DNA of 64,000 nucleotides, from positions 2,502,001-2,566,000 of the forward strand of contig JAFFSR010000248.1 of the NCBI GenBank assembly GCA_017163975.1, read 5' to 3'. Of this stretch, positions 55,475-64,000 are shown piece by piece (the stretch's first letter is position 1; each line of letters starts with the position of its first letter). A program made the translations under genes and the position numbers. Below the pieces are notes generated by a model. That model was not told the origin of the DNA, searched no databases, and was given only the letters and a program-made list of their open reading frames with translations. Source of the stretch: Anastatus disparis. Lineage: Eukaryota > Arthropoda > Insecta > Hymenoptera > Eupelmidae.

Positions 55475-57265
55475 TGGATATTTACGTGAGAAATAAGTCT
55501 TAATTTTCGACTCTAATATTATAGTGGTAATTTTAAAAGTTCATATTGTCCAAGTAAACTCACCATCGCGGCACTACTGCGCTTAAGGGGGTAAATACAT
55601 ATGGACACTAAGAAATTAAATATAATTTTCTTATTAATGTTTGGAATAATTTTAAAATATTTGAAATACTACCTCAAAGTAGACATGAATCCCTTTATTT
55701 TAAGCCCAACGAGGCCTTTTTCACTCCAGTCATACTTTCATGATTTTTCGATTAACCTTCGAATCCATAATTCCTGCACCGTAAGGTTTCTAATGACTTA
55801 TTGAACTAATTTGATTTTACCAAACGGATTTGGTTTCAATATTGATGTCATTTTTGTTTGAATGAAGGGATCTGAAAAACCAAAAATTTATGACTTTTTA
55901 AGAAAAATTTCTAATTTTTTAAATAAATTGAAATATTTTCGGATTTTTTTACCACTTCCAGTCATTTAATTTTAAAAACCTATATTTATGCAAGAATGAC
56001 ATCAATACTAAAGCTAAATCTATTTGATGAAGCTAAATTAGTTCATTAGGTCATCAGAAACCTTTTGGTGCAGGAATTATGGGTTGGAAGGTTCTCTGAG
56101 TGATCATAGGAGTAAAGCTGAAGTGAAATAAACCTAACAGGGCCTAAAATTAAGGTATTGATATTTACCTCAAGGTTGTATTTTAAATATTTCAAAATTA
56201 ATTTAAACATTAATAAGAAAATTGTATTACATTTCTCAAGGTTCAGTGTGTATATGGGGATATCAACTCAACTTTTAATCCTAGTAACAGGTCATATTAC
56301 AGCTGTTTCTAAGTTTACCGCATGATGCACATTATTTAAACTAGGTTCAAATTTTTTGCGCTATCCTGTAACTCTATTTTTAATGTATTTTGTAAATGTG
56401 CCACGAACAGCACAGTAGATATTTCTATAAAACATTCATTTTTACACATAAAAAATTACCGTAATTTATCTTATGTGTAAATTTACTTTTCATAGAATTA
56501 TCTGCTATGCCGTTTGTGATACATTCACAAAATACATCAGAATTAGAGTTATAGGATAGCACAAAAGATTTGAACTTAGTTTAAATAATGTGCATCATGC
56601 GGGAAACCCAGCAACAGCTGTAATATGACCTGTTACTAGGATTAAAAGTTGTGTGGATATCCCCATATATCCCCTTAATGATAATGAAATTAAGAGAGGT
56701 CTGTTATCAAATACAATAGATTTCAAAAGCTTATGTTGCCCAGGTAACAATGAGATCATGAATATTTGCTATTAAAAAATCAGGTGTTTATCTTATCATG
56801 AAAGTATAATGAATTATTGAAAAGAAGTATCGTACGGATATTGTGTTAAAATAATAATGACTCTTTCGATTTGCTTTTTAAATAAATAATTCAATTAATG
56901 TAACATATATTTATTAAAGGTAATTTATTTTTATTCATAGTGATCTTAATTTAATCCTACAAAACATATTGATTTTTTTAAGTCACAGATGATAATATAT
57001 TTACATTCCATCTTTATATAACAAATAACAAGCTATATATTTAATGTCCGATAGAAAATACAAGATATTCATTGGTTGACTTCGTTGAAAATTATCTTTT
57101 CCAATTTTATAAGGAAGAAAAATATAAGTTCCAACAAATTGCATCAACAGTTATTCAATAAATCGTCGCTTTAATGGGTATTTATATATGAATTTAAAAA
57201 AAAAAAATTGAAGCAGTACGAGTTTAATAGACTATAAATTTTTTTAATTCATGATTATGAATCTT
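55475..57265. repeat. Flank unit copy 1 of a tandem duplication
   Basis: Starts GGATATTTACGTGAGAAATA and, after the element 55587-56674, continues GATAATGAAATTAAGAGAGG to ACAAATAACAAGC. The same sequence follows the next satellite block at 57896-58236 and 63871-64000. It carries the empty target of the 5.6-kb transposon: AATGTAACATATATTTATTA with ACAT at 56903-56906. No gene. Confidence 0.85.
55587..56674. mobile_element. 1,088-bp compound palindrome with TTAA duplication
   Basis: TTAA at 55583-55586 and 56675-56678; the empty site GCGCTTAATGATAATG exists at 58001-58016 in flank copy 2. Ends start GGGGGTAAATAC and, on minus, GGGGATATATGG. There are two palindromes in series: an outer one (about 55600-56240, centre near 55980) and an inner one (56251-56669, TATATGGGGATAT ... 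ATATCCCCATATA), probably a second insertion near the right end of the first. TTAA plus G-run ends suggests Kolobok-like or piggyBac-like mobilisation. Confidence 0.82.
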
Positions 57266-57895
57266 ATCTACCATTAACCCATGAATCATGAACCCATAAA
57301 CCATTCATCTATAAACCATAAACTCATAAACCCATGAACTTACTAACCATGAACATACAAACTATAAATCATAAACCCATAAACAATAAATCCATTAACC
57401 ATAAGCCCATTAATCAAAAATTCATAAACCACAAACCCATAAGCCATAATCTTATAAATCATAAACCCATAAACCATAAACCTATAAACCATAAACCGTT
57501 AAACCATAATCCTATGAATCATAAACCCATCCATCATAAACCTATAAGCCATAAACCCATAAATGATGAACCCATAAACCCATAAACCATGAACCCATAC
57601 ACCCATAAACCATAAACCCATAAACCCATAAATTATTAACCCATAAACCATGAACCATAAACCCATAAACCCATTAACCATAAACTCATAAACTATAAAC
57701 CCATAAACCATAAACCTATTAAGCATAAATCCATAAATTATAAACCCATAAACCATTAATCCATGAATCATAAACTTATCAACCATGAGCCCATAAACCA
57801 TGAACCCATAAACCATAAACCCATAAACCAGAAACTCATAAACCATAAACCATTAACCATAAACCATAAACTATGAACCCATAGACCATAAACCA
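57266..57895. repeat. 15-bp satellite, block 4
   Basis: About 630 bases of the CCATAAACCCATAAA family between the two flank copies. With 55475-57265 it shows that satellite plus flank was duplicated as one unit. Confidence 0.93.
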
Positions 57896-58236
57896 AAAGA
57901 TATTTACGTAAGAAAAAAGTCTTGATTTTCGGCTTTAATATAATAGTTGTAATTTTGAAAGTTTATATTGTCCAAGTAAACTCATCATCGCAGCACTACT
58001 GCGCTTAATGATAATGGAATTGAGAGAGGTCTGCTATCAAATACAATAGATTTCAAAAGCTTATTGTGCCTAGGTGACAGTAAGATTATGAATATTTGCT
58101 ATTGAAAAATCAGATGTTTATCTTATCAAGAAAGTATAATGAATTATTGAAAAAAAGTATCGTGCAGATATTGTTTCAAAATAATAATGATTCTTTAAAT
58201 TTACTTTTTAAATAAATAATTAAATAAATATAACAT
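57896..58236. repeat. Flank unit copy 2, left part
   Basis: Diverged copy of 55475-55586 plus 56675-56906. It lacks the TTAA element and ends in ACAT (58233-58236), the left target duplication of the 5.6-kb transposon. It resumes at 63871. Confidence 0.88.
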
Positions 58237-58762
58237 GGCTGATTCCATTCAGATTCATGCAGGCCGTCACTGATCGAATTTTTTTTTTCTTCTAAGTAAT
58301 AAAAATACCTTTTATTATGTATATGAAGATAAAATTTACCTCGTAGAACGCTCGAAATTTTTTTTTTTTTACTGCAGCAATTTTAGTGTTTGATGTAAAG
58401 ACGAAAATTCAAAAATTGAAGATGAACCTCTACTTTTAAATGACTATAGCTCTGTCAATTTTTAACCTTTTTGGGCGTTCTTTTAACGAAAACGTGCAAA
58501 ATTCCATCCAATTTTAAATGCAGTCTCGACTTTTGTAATACAATTCGATCTCACTAAGTTATTTACGAAAAACCGAAAAAAGCTATTTTTTTCATACACG
58601 ATTTTCTCATAAACTATATTTTTTTTTGAAATTTTTATATGGTTTTATACTTAAAAAATACTAACTTTTAGGGTAGGTGAGAATATGCGATTTTGCCTTA
58701 TTTTTTTTCAACAGATTCTCAAATGTTTTTTTTTATATTTTCGATTTCAAAACATTGATACC

Positions 58763-58981
58763 ATGGCGCATCGTACTATTTTTCCAACTTTACGTGTTCT
58801 TACAACTATTTTTATGCTTTTATTTATTAATATACCAAAAATATTAACAATAATTTTTAAAATAAACCCCGGATCGAATATTTTGATCAATAAGAACCAA
58901 AGTTATGACGATTTAAGGGGAGACACAAGTGAAACTGTGTTTCTCAACAAAAAAATGACGTTTTTTATTTTTAATTTTTAA
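58763..58981 (+). other. Small ORF in left inverted repeat (MAHRTIF type)
   Basis: MAHRTIFPTLRVLTTIFMLL with a hydrophobic segment. It runs into the nested element at 58917, which changes its C-terminus. Counterpart in the right arm at 62544-62672 on minus. See 5732-5938 for the substitution count. Confidence 0.2.
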
Positions 58982-59307
58982 CCCATGGCACCTACAACGT
59001 AATCCATGCGTAATGTTGTTCAAAATCATCTGAAAAATCTATAAAAAAATTTTCGGCCTGGAATATTAAAAATTGTGAGACTAGTTCAATTTTAGCTGCT
59101 GCCTCATTTACCAGTAAACCGAGCAGCAGTTAAAATGGAACTAGTCTCACAATTTTCAATATTCCAGGCTGAAAATTTTTTTACAGATTTTTCAGATGAT
59201 TTTGAACAACATTACGCATGGATTATATTGTACGTGTTATAGGTAAAAAATGAAAAATAATAAACGTCATTTTTTTGTTAAAAAACGCAGTTTTACTTGT
59301 GTCTCCC
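58917..59307. mobile_element. 391-bp foldback element with TTTAA duplication
   Basis: Ends GGGGAGACACAAGTGAAACT and, on minus, GGGAGACACAAGTAAAACTG. TTTAA at 58912-58916 and 59308-59312. The truncated copy at 4957-6467 has the empty site GACGATTTAAAGTTT. Arms pair through AAATGACGTTTTTT and GTGAGACTAGTTC to a centre near 59110. Confidence 0.88.
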
Positions 59308-59532
59308 TTTAAAGTTTAAAAAAAAATGCTGAAACTTTAAATAAATATATTTATTTTGAATTTTAAATTTTGAATTTGAATTTCGAATTTTGAAAAGATG
59401 AATTTTTTAAATACTAAAATATATTATTTGGTCATTTTCAATGAACAAATAATATGCGATACAATTAAGAAATGAACACTAATGAATTGAGAACTAATGT
59501 GAATGAAAAAATCCGTATTTGAATAAAACCTT

Positions 59533-62132
59533 TCAATTTACTTCTTGCCACTCATGTCTCGAAGTTTTGACAGTGTAGATTTGGTTTCGTTCACTTTTCC
59601 AACAGTGAATCTCTTGAATACCTTTAAATTCTTTTGCATTTCCTAACCATTCCATTTTTTTTATTTGTCGAAAAACTTCTAACTCATCCTTGCGGATAAC
59701 AAGAATGTTAATCGACAGAGTATATTTTGACACGTGAGGGCCAAAATTTTCAGTGTTTCTGAAAAAACCTGCACTCTTCTTGGACAGATTATGCGTGGTA
59801 GCATAATGTTTAACTAAACCACCAATACCGTCACAAGCGCCTTTACCATGACCTGTTGCAGAAAAAAGCCATTTTCTGTTTACTTTTGAGTTTTGAAGCT
59901 CATAGAATTAATATCTATTTTTAAAAAGACTGGCAGCTCTATCGGAAATGGTTATGATTTCATCAAAATCTTGCGCAATATGTTTTTATTCTAAGTTGTC
60001 GATAGTTAAATTTATGGCCATTAGGGCATGAGACAAATCATGTTTAATATCATCAGAGATGGTGACATAACTGACTGTTTTATCATTTTCAAAATAGCAT
60101 ACTGACGTAAATATTAATATTTGGTTTTTACTTCAATGATAGCTTTGAATTTCATTTTGGAGCAGAACTGTCCAATTTTCTGTAAAATCGACATGAATAA
60201 CTAATTGGAAGTCATTATTCTTCGCTAAAAGTTTAACCTCTTTAATTGCTATACGTTGAATTTCTTTGACCAACTTATGAGCACTTACAGTGAGAGCGCG
60301 CTCTCTTAAGAGGCAGTCGGAACCATTTGCCGCTTGGTGGCGCTGCGGTCAGGTGAGAGAAAAATATAAAATATTTTTTATATAGCAATTTAAAATTTAC
60401 TGAAACAATAATATACTTTTAATCTTGTCATTTCCTCTAGCCATATATATGTAGAATAATTATTAATATTAATTTTGTTTGAAAAGTCTAAAATATTGTT
60501 ATAAAGCGAAAAATGCGGCGCGAGGTAGAGCCGACGTAAACATTAGCATACATCATTCTTTAGTATTGCTCTCTCTGTCGCACTAAGGGAAGGTGCACGC
60601 ATGTTTACATCGGTCCTACGTTGCATCGCATTTTTCGCTTTATAACAATATTTCAGACTTTTCAAACAAGATAAGTATTAATAATTATTCTACATATAGA
60701 TGGCTAGAGGAAATGACAACATTAAAAGTATATTGTCGTCTCAGAAAATTGTAAATAGCTGTATAAAAAATATTTAATAGATTTCTCTCACCTGACCGCA
60801 GCGCCACCCTATATGTAGCGGCGAATAGACCCGACCGCCTCTTAACTCTATTAAGAAATTTTCAATTGTGCTAGCTTCATGCAGTAAATTTGATTTTTCC
60901 CAAACACCATAAATTATTTCTTCATATAAATCTTCTGTCAAATGAATTACTTGTAAATCAATAGAATCTCCAATGGGACATTCTATACATTCTCTTAGTA
61001 CACATTTCATATCATCTCTTGAACAAAAATGTGAAGAACATATTTTCAATTCCAAATCTGCAATGTCTTTTTTATTCACTTTTTTATAATTATTGAAAGC
61101 ATCTAACATAAGTTTAAGATTCTCGCAGTAAACGCAAAGACACGAATTGGTGGGTGGATGTGATATAACTTACTTTGGTCTTAAGGCCTAGAATGTTGAT
61201 TTACCAATCTTTGTTTTCATTTCAGGATTTTCGTCTTTAAATAATTGAAATATTTCTTTTATACTTCGCGTAAGAAAGCGTTTGACGTTTTCAGTTTTTA
61301 TATCATTTTCTTTGGTAGATACTGTGTCGTTTTTATTTGCACTTTGACGAGAACAATTAGAATCATCGTTCAGATAATAATCCTTTACTGTCATTCAAAT
61401 TTCACCATCTAAAGAATGGCCACAATAGTTCTCAGACTGCTTGTGAATTTTTTTATTATTTACCAATGATCGTGATTAATCATCATACAAATAGTTACAT
61501 TTGGTATAACTGATAATAAATAATCTTTGGAAATATCACTTGGTATAATATTCAACAATCGCACTTTCTCAAGGAAATTTGAACAATTATCTAATGCAAT
61601 TTTAATATTCTCAATCCATTGATCATTTGTTTTACATTCATTATTTTCATTCAATGCGGGCAAATCTGTTATATCGTAGACTTTCATCATTTTACTTGCT
61701 ATTTGTAAATCAAATGCATCGTTCATTTGTTTTCTTTTCCGGAGAGCATAAGATTCTCGCATCTTGATATTGATACTTTGAGGCATTTTAATTGGTGAAA
61801 TGTTTAATTTCCAATTACTTGAAGTCTCGTTGAGCTGTTCTACCACAGCCTCACTATCAATAAAATCTTCCGAAGATTGTTGACTGCTTGAAGTCGATGA
61901 AATAGGTGCATTTTTCACTTCATCTAATAATTTTTTTTTAACACGAAGGGCATACTTTATCTTCTCTAGAGAAAGAAGTATTTGGATACAAGCGCTTCAA
62001 AGACTCCGTTAGATCACCTAATTCTCTAAGCGGACTTTTGGAGCAATCATAAACAACTTTTTTGTGCCTTTCTTTTAAATCCTTGCACTTTATTTTAACA
62101 ATCAGTGATGCCAATATTGATATTCTGTTCAA
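59533..62132 (-). pseudogene. Transposase of the 5.6-kb element, CDGIGG family, decayed
   Basis: Pieces in order on minus: MNRISILASLIVKIKCKDLK ... DKVCPSC, a frameshift at an A-run near 61940, a Ser/Gln-rich linker with RKRKQMNDAFDLQ, then TRSIKEIFQLFKDENPEMKT, STF-stop-ALRPK-stop, CLCVYCENLKLMLDAF and CVLRECIECP (a likely Cys cluster). After the nested element at 60310 it continues VIHVDFTENWTVLLQNEIQS, an SDR-AASLFKNRY motif (SDG in the other copy), FSATGHGKGACDGIGG, and ends EWQEVN. The Asp of HVDF, the Asp of SDG and the HxKGxCDG block are candidate catalytic residues of a DDE-like fold. Removing the insert with one TTAA gives LIELRERALTVS in frame. At least five stops and two frameshifts; inactive. 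The family occurs in other animal genomes to my knowledge, largely unnamed. Confidence 0.75.
60310..60841. mobile_element. 532-bp element with TTAA duplication inside the transposase gene
   Basis: Ends GAGGCAGTCGGAACC and, on minus, GAGGCGGTCGGGTC; TTAA at 60306-60309 and 60842-60845. Same family as 36939-37367. Here the internal module (TAGAGGAAATGACAA ... TTTTCGCTTTATAACAATAT) forms an inverted pair around a GC-richer centre near 60570. Confidence 0.85.
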
Positions 62133-62543
62133 TGACAGATCGAAAAAAATAATTTTTCTTAAACATCTTTATTTTGTATCTTCCTTTTCTTATATTTTTA
62201 AACGCGTCAAGTCATTTATAAAAATGCAAAGAACGAATCATCGCCACCTAGTGGTGACATGCGTCAACTCCCTACAAAATAAATTCAAATTCTAGGCGCA
62301 AAATTCGAACTAATAAAATAATTATATTCTCCAACCAAAAAATTTTTTATTATAATAATGTACCATAAAAAGAGGATAAATGGTTATGTATTCTTTCATC
62401 AAAATAACTTTTTTTTTTAATTAAAAAATTTATACTTTCAGATTTTAATCTTTAACGAAAATTTCGTTTCCCTAATGTAAATATCATATTTATTTAAAGT
62501 TTCAGCATTTTTTTTTAAACTTCAATTCGTCATAACTTTGGTT

Positions 62544-62672
62544 CTAATTGATTAAAATATTCGATCCGGGGTTTATTTTAAACATTATTGTTAATATTTT
62601 CGATATAATAATAAATAAAAGCATAAAAATAGTTGTAAGAATACGTAAAGTTGGAAAAATAGTACGATGCGC
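62544..62672 (-). other. Small ORF in right inverted repeat (MAHRTIF type)
   Basis: Counterpart of 58763-58981, starting MAHRTIFPTLRILTTIFMLL and stopping at TAG after NILIN where the left arm has a Lys codon. The loss of the C-terminal part argues against strong selection in this arm. Confidence 0.2.
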
Positions 62673-62882
62673 CATGGTATCAATGTTTTGAAATCGAAAA
62701 TATAAAAAAACGTTTAAAAATCTGTTGAAAAAAAATAAGGCAAAATCGCATATTCTCACCTACCCTAGCAGTTAGTATTTTGTATGTATAAAATCATATA
62801 AAAATTTAAAAAAAAAAATATAGTCTTTGAGAAAATTGTGTTTGAAAAAAATCGCTTTTTTCGGTTTTTTGTAAATAACTCA

Positions 62883-63546
62883 CTAGGAGAGTATTACATC
62901 CCCGGATCACGGATTTTGCTCTAACTTTGAGATAGGTTTTCAGATGTCAAAATATGGAAAAAGCCAGAGTTATAGACCCCAACGCTTAATATTTCTCTAG
63001 TTGCAGGCAATTAAAGAAAATCACTAAAAAAGTTACTAGATTTTTAAACGCTTATAATTCTTTAGCATTAATAGCTGGACGCTTGTAACTGTTTTTAAAT
63101 GAAAGCTACGTTCAAATCCTTGCGAAAAAGCACCTATAGCATATCAAAATATTATTTTTACCCAAAGTTACAGCGTTATAAGAATTTGAGCTGAATTTCC
63201 TTTTAAAAATATCAATTAATGATAAATGTTAAAATGTAGTACAATTTTCATAACGCTGTAACTTTGGGAAAAAATAATATTTTGATATGCTATAGGTGCT
63301 TTTTCGAAAGGATTTGAACGTAGCTTTCATTTAAAAACAGTTACAAGCGTCTAGCTATTAATGCTAAAGAATCATAAGCGTTTAAAAATCTAGTAACTTT
63401 TTTAGTGATTTTCTTTAATTGCCTGTAACTAGAGAAATATTGAGCGTTGGGGTCTATAACTCTGGCTTTTTCCATATTTTGACATCTGAAAACCTATCTC
63501 AAAGTTAGAACAAAATCCGTGATCCGGAGATGTGATACTCTCCTAG
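62883..63546. mobile_element. 664-bp foldback element, TCA duplication (copy 2)
   Basis: Same family as 30839-31501: CTAGGAGAGTATTACATCCC and its near reverse complement. TCA at 62880-62882 and 63547-63549. The empty site AACTCAGTGAG exists in the truncated copy near 6148, and AACTTAGTGAG in the left arm near 58555. So it entered only this arm of the larger transposon. Confidence 0.92.
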
Positions 63547-63870
63547 TCAGTGAGATCAAATTGTATTTCAAAAATCGAGATTGCATTTAAAACTGGACAG
63601 AATTTTGCACATTTTTGTTAAAAGAACGCCCAAAAAGGTTAAAAATTGACGAAGCTATAGTCATTTAAAAGTAGAGGTTCATCTTCAATTTTCGAATTTT
63701 CGTTTTTACATCCAACACTAAAATTGCTGTAGTGAGAATAAAAAAACTTTTTTGAGCGTTCTACGAGGTAAATTTTATCTTCATATACATAATAAAAGAT
63801 ATTTTTATTACTTAAAAGAAAAAAAAAATTCGATTAGTAACGGTCTGCATGAATCTGAATGGAATCAGCC

Positions 63871-64000
63871 ACATGTATTTATTAAAGGTAATTAATTTTT
63901 ATTTATAGTAATCTCAATTTTATCCCACAAAACATTGATTTTTCAAAGTCACAGATGGTAATATATTTACATTCCATCTTTTTATAACAAATAACAAGCC
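63871..64000. repeat. Flank unit copy 2, right part
   Basis: Continues the flank after the transposon (ACATGTATTTATTAAAGG...) and matches 56903-57035. Runs off the window. Confidence 0.88.

Larger units (their letters stand above)
58237..63870. mobile_element. Complete 5.6-kb DNA transposon with ~714-bp inverted repeats
   Basis: Ends GGCTGATTCCATTCAGATTC and its reverse complement. ACAT flanks both sides (58233-58236, 63871-63874), and the paralogous empty site at 56903 has a single ACAT, proving a 4-bp duplication. The inverted repeats cover 58237-58916 plus 59308-about 59345 on the left, and about 62490-63870 on the right, each ~714 bp after removing nested inserts. The interior encodes the transposase relic on minus. 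Three later elements sit inside: 58917-59307, 60310-60841 and 62883-63546. Without them the element is about 4.0 kb. A 4-bp target with long inverted repeats recalls Sola elements, but that is only a suggestion. Confidence 0.9.

Overview
This is a non-coding, repeat-dominated stretch of a eukaryotic genome. It is AT-rich. The recognisable pieces are insect-type transposable elements: a Copia LTR retrotransposon, three copies of a jockey-like LINE with a TCTA-type 3' tail, a Tnp2-like (CACTA/EnSpm) transposase relic, and many palindromic non-autonomous DNA elements. I infer an arthropod, probably an insect and possibly a hymenopteran. That species guess is weak and rests only on element style. 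I see no rRNA, tRNA, CRISPR array or ordinary conserved cellular gene.

Layout. 1-4182: 5' half of a Copia element on the minus strand, with gag, protease, integrase and the start of RT open in one frame, plus leader, primer binding site and LTR. 4957-6467: truncated copy of a DNA transposon that recurs in full at the right end of the window. 7018-10476: a LINE 3' fragment inserted into a decayed Tnp2-like transposase. 12130-19000: a ~1.5-kb satellite in which every monomer is built of palindromes, broken by a small element and by a 3.4-kb LINE whose ORF has only three nonsense codons. 20745-28632: two mirror-image arrays of a short AGCGACAA motif enclosing a third LINE and an intron-bearing gene for an RPA-like OB-fold protein. 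30530-32628: a second member of the same OB-fold family, broken by a 663-bp foldback element. 34191-37726: a tandemly duplicated ~0.91-kb unit, each copy carrying a different palindromic insert. 37810-55474: two large satellites, a 15-bp CCATAAA-type repeat and a ~333-bp GGAAGCTTCC-rich repeat. 55475-64000: a tandem duplication of flank sequence. Its second copy holds a complete 5.6-kb transposon with ~714-bp inverted repeats, a 4-bp target duplication and three further elements nested inside it.

The window's main value is stratigraphic. Because several host segments and element copies are duplicated inside the window, many insertions can be compared with their own empty sites here. This fixes target duplications of ACAT, TCA, TTAA and TTTAA from sequence alone. 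The most unusual items are: (1) the long-inverted-repeat transposon with its CDGIGG-type transposase; (2) two OB-fold genes sharing one intron at exactly the same codon position; (3) the mirrored AGCGACAA arrays around one of those genes; and (4) a satellite in which every monomer keeps a perfect three-part heat-shock element. All coding calls were made by reading translations by eye. No database search was possible.
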